Notes under the pieces: generated by a model
The model's input: the letters and a program-made list of their open reading frames with translations, nothing else
What the model was told of the DNA's origin: nothing
Database searches by the model: none
Assembly (NCBI RefSeq): GCF_019904135.1
Contig: NZ_JAIOGQ010000001.1
Span: 186,001-250,000 of the forward strand
Source: Paenibacillus caui
GTDB lineage: Bacteria; Bacillota; Bacilli; Paenibacillales; Paenibacillaceae
DNA: 64,000 bases
Direction of reading: 5' to 3'
In this document: positions 17,690 through 26,101 of the stretch, piece by piece
Layout: each line of letters begins with the position of its first letter
Numbering within the stretch: the stretch's first letter is position 1
Translations under genes and position numbers: made by a program

Positions 17690-18463
17690 TTAATAATCTG
17701 GAAGAGAGCCGCTTTCCACTACAGTGTAAACACCATCTGGTAGTCCACCAGCCATTTCCCTTGCGACAAATATATCAGTCCAGATATTGCTTCCTGGTTC
17801 TGAATGTTGGAACCCTGTATAAAGATTATAATAATGAATTGTTTCTTGTGTATATCCATAAGTATTATTCATAATGGGATAATAATCCATCCATGCATAT
17901 GTTAGAGGAGGTATATGATGCACAACAGAATCTGAAGAAGAATACGTTTCAGACCAAGAAGCACCGCCTGTTATACCAAGTGAAATTGCTTTACCAATAT
18001 CGGAGCTTGCAGTAACACCTATGTTGGCAGAAAATGATTGGGAAGCTGTATAGTTAATTGTTCTATCAACTGCCGAATTGTTTGGATTGCGAACAGCAAC
18101 AGAAATTCTTTTATTTAGCGTTGGGCGAGGAGTAGCATAGATATAACCGGATTCATTATATACATAAGATCTATAAAGCACTTGATCTCCAAATGCTAAA
18201 GGAGAATAAAGAGATTTTATTGCTTCTTTTGCAAGGTTTTTTGCTTTTTCTGTTTCGAGATTTTCTGCATCTTCTTTCATCTTGACGTATTCTTCCAGAG
18301 ATATTTCTTTGAGAAATCCATCAGTAGAAACAAAGGCTCTTACTACTTTTTTATCGTTCTTAAGAGGTGCATTATTTTGGGCAAAAGTTGCATTAGGAAT
18401 AAGGAGCAAAATAGATAGTATGGATAGAAGTGCTATTTTTTCATAATTACTCCTAATTTGCAA
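17690..18463 (-). CDS. Secreted beta-rich protein of unknown family, possibly pore-forming
   Basis: The open frame as called begins at TTG 18463 without a good ribosome site. A better start is ATG 18444, placed five bases after AGGAG. It reaches the same frame only if the six-A run (T run 18436-18441 on the plus strand) had one more A; it would then give a classic signal peptide, MKKIALLSILSILLLIPN ending TFA. The mature part (about 225 aa) has a charged helical region (LEEYVKMKEDAENLETEKAKNLAKEA), then Ser/Thr-rich alternating strands (INYTASQSFSANIGVTASSD and SLGITGGASWSETYSSSDSVV). This pattern is seen in the membrane-inserting hairpin of aerolysin/MTX-like toxins. No catalytic motif is visible. 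The function is unknown. Confidence 0.7.
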   Translation of the reverse strand: MQIRSNYEKIALLSILSILLLIPNATFAQNNAPLKNDKKVVRAFVSTDGFLKEISLEEYVKMKEDAENLETEKAKNLAKEAIKSLYSPLAFGDQVLYRSYVYNESGYIYATPRPTLNKRISVAVRNPNNSAVDRTINYTASQSFSANIGVTASSDIGKAISLGITGGASWSETYSSSDSVVHHIPPLTYAWMDYYPIMNNTYGYTQETIHYYNLYTGFQHSEPGSNIWTDIFVAREMAGGLPDGVYTVVESGSLPDY

Positions 18464-18785
18464 AATATTAACCGGCCGATTAATTGTATTATATCATTTG
18501 GTTTAAACAACAATCAAGAACTAATGTATATAACTGGAATTTAGTTGCAATGAACTAAATATGAGTATTCTATTATTTCTAAGATATACCCTACAGTCAG
18601 ATATATTATAGGTTTAACTGTAATTGAGTAACTTCTTGGAAGTATAAATGTATCATAAAGGTTTGGCATTTAGTTAATCGTAAAATAAAAATTTGCAATC
18701 ATAAATTTGAAAGGTGAGTGGAGAAAAGTCAGTATTTATGGGGATTCTGAGCTTGTTTAATGGATGATCTGATAAGTGATAGATT
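18464..18785. other. AT-rich intergenic region with promoter for the secreted-protein operon
   Basis: No gene is seen. On the minus strand TTGATT (18517-18512) and TATAAT (18493-18488) are 18 bp apart and would start transcription close to the secreted-protein gene. The rest is AT-rich and carries short inverted fragments (for example TTTAGTTGCAATGAACTAAA) but no long repeat. Confidence 0.5.
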
Positions 18786-18891
18786 AATCTATCATGACTA
18801 AAACCAGTATACTTATCCAAAGGATAGAATGCCAACTTTTGTATATTTCGGGAGAAAAAGAAACGGCCGCGCTCCTTCTGAAGGTACAGCG
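18786..18891. repeat. Right copy of the 106-bp direct repeat
   Basis: Near-identical to 17048-17153, offset by 1738 bp. It contains a second copy of the GH18 promoter facing the insert. Together with bases to 18897 it completes the terminator of the YjdF gene. Confidence 0.9.
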
Positions 18892-18897
18892 CAGCCG
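18851..18897 (-). terminator. Terminator of the YjdF-like gene
   Basis: On the minus strand CGGCTGCGCT pairs with AGCGCGGCCG (10 bp, one G-T pair) and is followed by TTTCTTTTTC. Its left half is duplicated at the other end of the insert without its partner arm. Confidence 0.75.
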
Positions 18898-19011
18898 CTC
18901 GCTTGTATTCAATTCCTATTCGGCAGAGCTCGCTTGAAGATTCTTTCAGCGATCCGTTCTAAACTCAGCTCGGGGCTCGGGCGGCAAAGCTCGCATCGCA
19001 GGGTCCTGCCA

Positions 19012-19425
19012 TCAACGGCCCTTGTGCTTGGCCTTCGCTTTTTGGCGGGCAAGCTCCCGTTTCCTCTCCTTCAGCGCCTCGCGCATTTCGCGGCTTTCCT
19101 TCTTCCGTTCCCGCTTGCACTCCTCGTACTGAAGCTTGATTGCCTGCTCGGCAAAGGTGCCGATGCCTCTGGCTTTCATCTCCTTGGAAACCTCGCGCTG
19201 AAGCCGTTTCGGACTGATTTTGCGGATCTGCCCCGCTCCTGTCGCAACAACGGAATTCATGCCTTCAATCAGTCTGCTGAACTCCCCGCTCTGGACGAAA
19301 GCAAGCAGCTCCGGATTCGTGGGCTCGGGACCGAAAATATGCCGTGCGGCCTTCACGATTCCCTGCTCCTCGGCCTCAACTGCGCCAACCCAGTACGGAT
19401 TTTCATAATACACGATCAACTTCAT
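19012..19425 (-). CDS. YjdF-like protein (DUF2992)
   Basis: Soluble 137-residue protein. It starts MKLIVYYENPYWVGAVE, typical of the YjdF/DUF2992 family. A C-terminal half rich in Lys, Arg and Glu (EECKRERKKESREMREALKERKRELARQK is mostly one helix) may bind nucleic acid or form a coil. ATG 19425 is chosen because GAGGGGGA lies six bases before it. In Bacillus the homologue is controlled by the yjdF RNA, a riboswitch reported to bind azaaromatic compounds, and is thought to act in their detoxification or sensing; the biochemical role is not settled. The leader here is long and structured, as described separately. Confidence 0.85.
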   Translation of the reverse strand: MKLIVYYENPYWVGAVEAEEQGIVKAARHIFGPEPTNPELLAFVQSGEFSRLIEGMNSVVATGAGQIRKISPKRLQREVSKEMKARGIGTFAEQAIKLQYEECKRERKKESREMREALKERKRELARQKAKAKHKGR

Positions 19426-19610
19426 AGTCAATCCCCCTCTGTCTACATACAGAAGCGACGGACATCCCGAGGGGGAAGGTTACTGATACCCGGCTGCGCG
19501 CCAAAATCCGGAAATGCGGTTTTTTGCGTCCTTAAGCCAGGTACGTCCGGACTACCAACCGGACCGTGATTTTACGCTTCCGCTTCCTATGATAAAACCG
19601 GGGCGGCGAT
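19426..19610 (-). promoter_or_regulatory. Structured 5' leader of the YjdF gene, candidate yjdF riboswitch
   Basis: On the minus strand the ribosome site GAGGGGGA (plus 19432-19439) is perfectly complementary to TCCCCCTC (plus 19469-19476) 30 nt upstream, so a hairpin can hide it. Further up are GC-rich stems around GTCCGGTTGGTAGTCCGGAC-like sequence. YjdF genes are the standard downstream partner of the yjdF (azaaromatic) riboswitch, so a translational switch is likely. I did not verify the conserved core against the Rfam model. Confidence 0.55.
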
Positions 19611-19648
19611 TCGTCCAGAGGGCTTTCCGCCGCTTGGCAGGCGGAAGA

Positions 19649-21757
19649 TCAGGTGCGGCGGCTGCCCGCGCTCTTCATCAGCCACAGAAAATAAGGCGCG
19701 CCGAGTACGGCTACCACGAGCCCGGAGGGAATCTCCTTCGGCGCCAGGACCGTGCGGCCGACCAGATCCGCCAGAAGCAGGAACAGCGCGCCCAGCAGCG
19801 CCGCCAGCACGGTCAGCTTGCGGGTGCCGGATGGCGCCAGCACTCTGGCGGCATGCGGTGCGAGCAGGCCGACAAAGCCGACGGTGCCGACCGTCGCCAC
19901 CGCCGAAGCGGCCAGCGCAGCGCCGATCAGCCCGGCCAGTGCCCGCACACGGTCCGGCTTTACGCCTAGGCCGATGGCCGCCGCGTCCCCGAGCGCCAGC
20001 AGATCCAGCCGGCGGGCGATCCACCAGGCGAGCGGCAGCAGGGCAAGAGGCCAGATAAACAGCATCTGCAGTTCATCCCAGCTGCGAGCGTAGGTGCTGC
20101 CGGATAGCCAGACCAGGAGCGACGCCACGCGCAGCTGCGCCTTCACGACCAGCGCCTGAATGCCGGCGGCGCAAAAGGCTGAGATGGCCATGCCGATCAG
20201 GGCCACCTTGGCCGGTTCCACCCCTCCCTTTCGGGTGAACAGATAGATCGCGGCCGCGCAGGCCATTGCTCCCAGAAATGCTGTTCCGGGAACAAACGCC
20301 GCGGAGAGTCCCGGAACCAGCATCATGACGGTGAGCGCGCCGAGACCGGCGCCGGATGTAATCCCGATGACGGAGGGATCCGCCAGCGGGTTGCGGACGA
20401 CGCCCTGCAGCAGAGCCCCGCTGACCGCGAGCGAGGCGCCGGCCAGGCAGGCGACAAGCAGCCGCGGGAGGCGGGTATCGATCACCATGTAGCGAACCAG
20501 CTTGCTGCCGCCTCCCGTCAGAGCGGAGAGTGTCTCGGGGAGCGTTAACGTTTTGCTGCCCAGCATGAGGCCAGCCAGAAATCCGGCAGCGAGCAGCAAC
20601 ACTGCCGTCAGAACGGCAGCGCCGTAAGGCACGCGGCGCAGCCAGCCGAGGGTCATGCCGGAGCCGCTGCCCTGGACGTCTCCCCGGGAAGGCTTCATCC
20701 GGTAAACGAGCCAGACCAGCCAGGGAGCGCCAAGCAAAGCCGTCACTGCCCCTGCGGGAAGAATGCCAAAGACAGGCTCCAGCACAAGGACGCCAAGGTC
20801 GGCCGTCATCAGGACGACCCCGCCCCAGATGGCGGCCGCCGGCAGGAGCAGCAGGTGGCGGCGGATGCCCATCAGCCGCAGCAGATGCGGAGCGAGCAGG
20901 CCGACAAACCCGATGGGGCCAACCGCGCTTACCGCCACCGAAGCCAGCAGCACGGCAAGCAGGACGCTCAAGGTCCGGGTCAGAGCGATGCGCTGGCCAA
21001 GGGAGCGCCCCACCGCCTCATCCATGAGCAGAATGTCCAGATTACGGCTAAACCCCAAGGATATCGCGATCCCCCCGGCGATCCACCCCCAGGTGGAGGC
21101 AGGATTGTGCCAGTCATTCTGCACAAGCGTCCCCGAACCCCACAGGAACAAACCGGATGTTTCATTCTCATAGAGAAGCTGCAATGTGCCCGTGATGGAC
21201 GAAAGCACGAGAGAAAGGGCCATGCCCCCGAGCGCAAGCCGTATGGGGGATATTCGTTTGCTCCCGGCTAGCAGGAACACGATCCCTCCGGCCAGCAGAC
21301 CGCCCAGCGAAGCAGAGAGCAGCGGGGATGAGCTGCCAAGCGAAGGGAAAAAGATCGCCGATACGATCACGGCCAGATAAGCCCCGCTGTTTATGCCTAG
21401 CGTACCGGCTGAAGCTAGCGGATTGCGGGTAAGCGTCTGAAGCAGGACGCCGGATACGGCCAGTGCCGCTCCCGCCACAAGTCCCATTACGGCGCGCGGC
21501 ATTCTAACGCCGCGGACAATTTGCTGAAGCGGGTCCTCCGGATCCAGATGGAAGAGGGCTTCCCGGATGGTACCAAGACGCACATCCGCCGTTCCCTGCG
21601 TGATTTGAACCATGCCGATCAATAACAGCAGCAAGGGACCCGCAAGAAATACAATAAATAGAACGCCGCGTGACGCATGACCTGCAGGCACAGACGGAGT
21701 CTGTGCCTGTTCAGGAGTCCCGGATGCCGCAGCAACTTCGAGCTTACGCCGGATCAT
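19649..21757 (-). CDS. Fused siderophore ABC permease (two FecCD domains, FhuB-like)
   Basis: A 702-residue protein made of two tandem FecCD permease units, each about 330 residues and ten helices, as in E. coli FhuB. Both halves contain the family loops: RMPRAVMGLVAGAALAVSG...LTRNPLA and RLPRLLVACLAGASLAVSG...VVRNPLADP. Both also have a GPIGFVGLLAPH or GTVGFVGLLAPH coupling helix. Most Firmicutes encode the two halves separately, so the fusion is notable. It overlaps the substrate-binding protein gene by four bases and forms the last gene of a Fur-controlled iron-siderophore operon. Confidence 0.92.
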   Translation of the reverse strand: MIRRKLEVAAASGTPEQAQTPSVPAGHASRGVLFIVFLAGPLLLLLIGMVQITQGTADVRLGTIREALFHLDPEDPLQQIVRGVRMPRAVMGLVAGAALAVSGVLLQTLTRNPLASAGTLGINSGAYLAVIVSAIFFPSLGSSSPLLSASLGGLLAGGIVFLLAGSKRISPIRLALGGMALSLVLSSITGTLQLLYENETSGLFLWGSGTLVQNDWHNPASTWGWIAGGIAISLGFSRNLDILLMDEAVGRSLGQRIALTRTLSVLLAVLLASVAVSAVGPIGFVGLLAPHLLRLMGIRRHLLLLPAAAIWGGVVLMTADLGVLVLEPVFGILPAGAVTALLGAPWLVWLVYRMKPSRGDVQGSGSGMTLGWLRRVPYGAAVLTAVLLLAAGFLAGLMLGSKTLTLPETLSALTGGGSKLVRYMVIDTRLPRLLVACLAGASLAVSGALLQGVVRNPLADPSVIGITSGAGLGALTVMMLVPGLSAAFVPGTAFLGAMACAAAIYLFTRKGGVEPAKVALIGMAISAFCAAGIQALVVKAQLRVASLLVWLSGSTYARSWDELQMLFIWPLALLPLAWWIARRLDLLALGDAAAIGLGVKPDRVRALAGLIGAALAASAVATVGTVGFVGLLAPHAARVLAPSGTRKLTVLAALLGALFLLLADLVGRTVLAPKEIPSGLVVAVLGAPYFLWLMKSAGSRRT

Positions 21758-22804
21758 GGCGCAAGAACTTCGGCCGCTTTATCGACAAGCACCTTGGCCG
21801 ACAGCGGTCCTCCAAAAAACCACGTGTCGCCGCCCAGCGAATAGGTACGATTTTCTTTGACAAACTGCAGATTTTTCCATACCGCGTTGTTTTTAAGCTG
21901 GCTCGCAAACACATTGTCATTGTCAGGTACTACGTAGAGCAAATTGGACTGCTGCAGGGCAGGCAGAGCCTCAACCGTTTTTTCGGAATATCCGTATGGC
22001 TCAAAGGCCGGATCGGAATAGGCGTTTTTCAGACCGATTTTATTCAGCGTTTTGACGGCGAGGGAATTGTTCGTAAAGATCCGCATTTGCGGCACGTTAT
22101 CGCTGCTCCAGGCCTGCACCAGCGTAAATTCCGCGTTTTCTTTTCCGGCCGCCTTCATTTTTTCCGCCACATCGGCATAGGTCTGGTCCAGGTCCGCCAG
22201 AACCTTGCCTGCTTCAGACTGCTTGCCCGTAATTTTTTGCGATCGTGTTGAAGGTATCAATCATTTCCTGATATTGGTCAACATTCGGGTCATTCGGATA
22301 AGGGCTGAACGCCAGTGTCGGCGCGATGGCATTCAGTTTGTCATAGATGGACTCAGCCCGGTAATCGGCCGTAATAATCAAATCCGGCTCAAGTGCGGCG
22401 ATGGCCTCCAGATTCGGTTCCTGACGCGTCCCTACGTCGACAACATCGCTGCCAAGCGGCGTGTCACCGTTAACCCATTGCTTATACCCTTTTATATCGG
22501 CAACCCCCGCCGGCTGGATTCCCAAAGCTATAAGGTCTTCCGCGTAGGTCCAATCCAAAGCTACGATTCGTTTCGGGGTCCCCTTAATGACGGCCTCTCC
22601 CAGCGGATTTTTGTAAGTTGCTGTCTCCCCGGAAGCCGCAGGTTCCTGCGAGGACGGCGCTGCTGATGAGGCGTTTGCCTTCGCAGCCTGGTTTCCCTTC
22701 CCGCTTTCGTTATTGACGGCTGATTTCCCTCCGCAAGCGGATAGCGCAAAGCTGAATATGACAAGGACTGCAAGCGGCAGCAGCCATTTTCCCAATCGTT
22801 TCAT
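21754..22804 (-). pseudogene. Siderophore-binding lipoprotein (FecB/FhuD type) split by a one-base frameshift
   Basis: The N-terminal part has a lipoprotein signal (LAVLVIFSFALSACGG), a Ser/Ala-rich linker and the start of a periplasmic-binding fold (KRIVALDWTYAEDLIALGIQPAGVAD). It stops after AKNYGQAV. The C-terminal part is open in another frame and reads on as ITGKQSEAGKVLADLDQTY to the end. One extra A in the six-A run (T run 22233-22238 on the plus strand) explains the break; with five As the protein is continuous at about 350 residues. The rest of the operon is intact, so sequencing or assembly error is more likely than decay. It would deliver ferric siderophore to the fused permease. 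Confidence 0.85.
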
Positions 22805-22981
22805 AAATGAATCCCTCCAAATATAATAATCAACAACGCAAATAATAGTTTATATAGCGGAATACTGAGAATTTTAGGTACAAGAAAGAAGGCTAGCCTA
22901 TGCCCGGCAGCTTCTAACCCTGATTTTTGACGCTGTATGAAAAGCCAACCGAAAAGGCAATGTGCCAAGTTCTGCTTCAGT

Positions 22982-23773
22982 TCAGGTAGAGGGCTTTGCC
23001 ATATCCGCAAACTTCTGGGCTCTTTGTTCCTCGGTCAGCTTGGGGCATGTGATGCAGCAGCCGTAGCCTGTATCCGTACGGTAAGCAAGACAGCATGTCG
23101 GTTTCATCACCAGCTGTTTGCCGGGCTCGCGGGGATCGTCGATCATGACCTTTTTATATGTAAAAGGGTTCCGTTTTAGCCCGAACAACGCCGGATCGAG
23201 ACTCTCCGCAAGGAAGCGGTGGTCTTCGCGAAGGCGCAGCTTGTCACCCTCGCTTTCGAGCATTCCCTCTATCAGCTTCATATAATATTCAATGCCGAGC
23301 GGCAATTGTCCCCAAAGCTGACCCAAGGAAAGGCCGGTAGAAGCGGCGAGGGTCTGAAACAGCGGCCGAAGCTGACCCGCGTAGAAATGCTCCAGTACGG
23401 CAGCCCTCTTCTCTTCATGGCTTCCGGCCGGCCAAGGCAGTTCCTCCGGACCTGCCAGCCTGAACACGATCTTTGGATACTTGTCGCGAAACGCAAGATG
23501 AAGCTTGATATTATCAAGTGAAAGGTCAAGCATTCGGTCCGTCAAAGAGATCATATACTGTAGAGCGACACAGACCCCTCGCCACCATGCGGCAAAATAA
23601 GTGCCCGCCACCTGAACATCCGTCCCTTTAATCTGCAATCGGAAGGCTTCAAGAAAAGTTTCCATTGCCTCCGGCTGCAGCAGTTCCTTGGCGTTTACGC
23701 TGTAAGCGGAGCCGCCTGGGTCACATCTGACCAGGCATAAATACTGATCAAACAGTTCGAAATTTATGCTCAA
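22982..23773 (-). CDS. FhuF-like ferric-siderophore reductase, [2Fe-2S] protein
   Basis: A 263-residue cytoplasmic protein. The C-terminus carries the unusual FhuF cysteine cluster: CC followed by ten residues and then CCITC (CCLAYRTDTGYGCCITCPKL). In FhuF this binds a [2Fe-2S] cluster used to reduce and release iron from siderophores. The N-terminal region is helical, with LEAFRLQIKGTDVQVAGTYFAAWW. TTG 23773 follows GGAGG by nine bases. It lies between the ATPase and binding-protein genes of the siderophore operon, which fits iron release after import. Confidence 0.85.
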   Translation of the reverse strand: MSINFELFDQYLCLVRCDPGGSAYSVNAKELLQPEAMETFLEAFRLQIKGTDVQVAGTYFAAWWRGVCVALQYMISLTDRMLDLSLDNIKLHLAFRDKYPKIVFRLAGPEELPWPAGSHEEKRAAVLEHFYAGQLRPLFQTLAASTGLSLGQLWGQLPLGIEYYMKLIEGMLESEGDKLRLREDHRFLAESLDPALFGLKRNPFTYKKVMIDDPREPGKQLVMKPTCCLAYRTDTGYGCCITCPKLTEEQRAQKFADMAKPST

Positions 23774-23827
23774 GCAGGGTATCCTCCTTCGACAGAGCGG
23801 CAGCCAAGTGTCGCAAGCTTTGGATGA

Positions 23828-24688
23828 CTAACGAAACGCTGCAGCTACCTGGGGTGCGGGACGCAGCTCCCTGTCTGCCGCTTTAACGCGTACCTCGGAC
23901 TTGCGGCCGGCCAGTTCATACGGCAAGCACAGAGGCACACCTGTACGGGGATCTATGATAATATCGGCTTCAATGCCAAAAACATCCCTCATCACTTCCG
24001 GGGTCATGACCTCCGCCGGTGTTCCTGAAGCCACAGCCTTGCCGGATTTGATGGCAATCATATGCTGGGCATATCTTGATGCGTGGTTCAGATCGTGCAC
24101 GACCATGACGATCGTCCGGTTCTGTTCCACGTTCAGCCGCTCCAGCAGCTGAAGCACCTCAAGCTGGTGGGCCATATCGAGGAAGGTGGTCGGTTCGTCA
24201 AGGAACAGGATTCCCGTTTCCTGTGCCAGTGCCATGGCAATCCAGGCGCGCTGACGCTGTCCGCCTGACAGCTGCTCGGTCGGACGATCCGCGAATTCGG
24301 ACATTCCGGTCACCTCGATAGCCCACTCAATCACCCGCCGGTCCTCCGCGTTCAGGCTTCCAAAGCCCTTCTGGTAAGGAAAACGGCCATAAGACACAAG
24401 CTCGTATACCGTCAACCCGTCCGGAGCCGTCGGGTTCTGCGGCAGAATAGCGAGCTGTTTCGCTACCTCCCGTGTGGACTGCTTGTGAATAGACTTGCCG
24501 TTCAGCAGAACGCTTCCGCCTTTCGGCTGAATAATCCGGGCCATTGTCTTGAGGATAGTGGACTTACCAGAGCCGTTCGCCCCTACCAGCGCTGTAATTT
24601 GGCCATCCGGAATCTGAATATTCAGATCCTCGACAATCATCCGGTCTTCGTAAGCAATATCAAGACGGGCCGTCCGCAGAGAAACCAT
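23828..24688 (-). CDS. Siderophore ABC transporter ATP-binding protein (FecE/FhuC type)
   Basis: A 286-residue ATPase energising the downstream permease. Walker A is GANGSGKST (near residue 37), the signature [17 protein letters not shown], Walker [13 protein letters not shown], and the switch histidine is in [12 protein letters not shown]. The C-terminal 30 residues are an extra basic tail. It is the first gene of the operon, directly after two Fur boxes, with AAGGAAG before its ATG. The order ATPase, reductase, binding protein, permease is unusual but all four functions are coherent. Confidence 0.93.
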   Translation of the reverse strand: MVSLRTARLDIAYEDRMIVEDLNIQIPDGQITALVGANGSGKSTILKTMARIIQPKGGSVLLNGKSIHKQSTREVAKQLAILPQNPTAPDGLTVYELVSYGRFPYQKGFGSLNAEDRRVIEWAIEVTGMSEFADRPTEQLSGGQRQRAWIAMALAQETGILFLDEPTTFLDMAHQLEVLQLLERLNVEQNRTIVMVVHDLNHASRYAQHMIAIKSGKAVASGTPAEVMTPEVMRDVFGIEADIIIDPRTGVPLCLPYELAGRKSEVRVKAADRELRPAPQVAAAFR

Positions 24689-24745
24689 GGCACAACTTCC
24701 TTCCCCATTAAAATCTGTATTTATTCAAGTTCAACAAATTCCCTT

Positions 24746-24803
24746 TGATAATCATTATCAATCTCTATGTATAAAGATACTGATAATCATTATCATTTGT
24801 CAA
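24746..24803 (-). promoter_or_regulatory. Iron-regulated promoter with two perfect Fur boxes
   Basis: TGATAATCATTATCA occurs twice, at 24746-24760 and 24781-24795, 35 bp apart, matching the Bacillus 7-1-7 Fur box exactly. On the minus strand TTGACA (24803-24798) and TATCTT (24779-24774) flank the distal box with an 18-bp spacer. Fe-Fur would block the promoter when iron is plentiful. Confidence 0.92.
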
Positions 24804-24850
24804 CACTTATTTCAAATTATTGTAGTTTTTTTATGATTGCGGCGGACAAG

Positions 24851-24892
24851 AAAAACGGCTGCCCCGTCCTTTTCAGGACCGTACAGCCGTTT
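24851..24892 (-). terminator. Terminator of the VanY-type gene
   Basis: On the minus strand AAACGGCTG pairs with CAGCCGTTT, with an inner GGTCCT/AGGAC stem, followed by TTTTC. It lies just after the stop at 24910. Confidence 0.75.
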
Positions 24893-24909
24893 CTTTCAAA
24901 CAGACCACG

Positions 24910-25860
24910 TTATTTCGAAACCGGGATCGCGTTGTAGTATTCTTCAAGCGTAATTCCCCGCTCTGCGATGTCTTTCGCAATCTCTTTTCCGACAAAGCGG
25001 ATATGCCAAGCTTCGTATTTATAACCGGTGATGTCTTCCTTACCTTTCGGGAAACGCACAATAAATCCGTATTCATGCGCGTGTTTGGCAATCCAGGCCG
25101 CTTCCTCCGTGTCTGCAAAACAATCCTCCGCCGCACATTTGCCGTCGCTGCCCGATACGTCGATCGCAAGCCCTGTTTCATGCTCGCTGTATCCCGGAAC
25201 GGCGCTATAGGTCTTCGCCTTCTCTTCGCCATCTTTCTTCACATAGCTCTCAAACAAAGCTTTTTGTCTGGCATAAGAGCGATAGCCCGAAACGCCCGCC
25301 AGATAGATCCCGTCTTTCTTGGCGCCTGCGAACATCTCTTCGAGCGCCTCAGCCGCCTCTTTGCGCATCATGCGCTTTTCGATTTTCTCCTTAAACGTGA
25401 ACGTCACATCCGGATAAACGAGATCCTTGGGCTCGTAATCCTTTGGAAGTCCTAACTGCTTGTTGACAAGCACCGCGATACTGTCGGGATCCGTTGCCAC
25501 AGCCTGATCCGGCTGCGCTTCTCCCGAAGCGGGAGGGCTCCCACCACCTGTTCCCGAAACTGGAGGGCTCTCCGTACTTGTTCCCGGATCGGTGATGCCG
25601 GTATTTGCCGATGGGCTTGCACCACTTGTCCCGTCCGAAGAAACAGCTTCGTCCGGATTGCCCGAATCCGTTACGGGATCACTTGAAACCGTGGCCGGAT
25701 CAGTGATACCTCCCTGACTTGAAGAAGCTTCCCCCACGTTATTACTCGTAGCCGTAGTCGATTCCCCATTGCCGCAAGCAGCCAACAATACAGCTGTCAG
25801 CAGCAGCGTAAGAGTTGAAGCTGCCAAAGCGGCTTTTGCTCTCCCTGATGTTCGGTTCAT
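24910..25860 (-). CDS. VanY-type D-alanyl-D-alanine carboxypeptidase lipoprotein (peptidase M15B)
   Basis: Surface lipoprotein of 316 residues. The signal LLLTAVLLAACGNG has a lipobox cysteine near residue 29. Residues about 30-125 are a Ser/Pro/Gly/Thr-rich linker with repeated ITDPATVSSDP- and ITDPGTSTESP-like units. The rest is the M15B zinc peptidase, with SEHETGLAIDVS giving His and Asp ligands, the catalytic Glu/His segment EAWHIRFVG, and GYRSYARQ. It trims the terminal D-Ala from peptidoglycan stem peptides. The gene stands alone without VanRS-like neighbours, so housekeeping cell-wall maturation is more likely than glycopeptide resistance. Confidence 0.9.
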   Translation of the reverse strand: MNRTSGRAKAALAASTLTLLLTAVLLAACGNGESTTATSNNVGEASSSQGGITDPATVSSDPVTDSGNPDEAVSSDGTSGASPSANTGITDPGTSTESPPVSGTGGGSPPASGEAQPDQAVATDPDSIAVLVNKQLGLPKDYEPKDLVYPDVTFTFKEKIEKRMMRKEAAEALEEMFAGAKKDGIYLAGVSGYRSYARQKALFESYVKKDGEEKAKTYSAVPGYSEHETGLAIDVSGSDGKCAAEDCFADTEEAAWIAKHAHEYGFIVRFPKGKEDITGYKYEAWHIRFVGKEIAKDIAERGITLEEYYNAIPVSK

Positions 25861-26101
25861 GCGTTAGTGTTCCTCCTCTTTCCAAGCGACCGTTCCAGGC
25901 GGTCGTTACGTTACCTTCTATCTTCTATAACGATATAACGGATCTTGCCGGTAAAATGTTGCGGCAGCACAGCCCCATTTGGTTCCAGCAGCCCAAAGCG
26001 CAGGCAAGCAAGGCAGGGCAGGAACGGCAACCGGCCTTCCCTCCCGCCGAGGCTGCTGATGGAGCTGCCGGTAGCACCCGCCCGCTAGTTATGCCGGGCG
26101 T

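Noticed and set aside
18829-19569. 246-codon plus-strand frame
   Set aside because: Covers the YjdF gene, its terminator and its leader in antisense; no ribosome site.
22214-22260. Programmed ribosomal frameshift in the binding-protein gene
   Set aside because: The join needs a +1 shift at a simple six-A run with no rare codon, slow stop or stimulator; a base-count error is simpler.
22801-23010. 69-codon minus-strand frame between the FhuF-like and binding-protein genes
   Set aside because: Overlaps the end of the reductase gene and the leader of the lipoprotein gene; no ribosome site or family resemblance.
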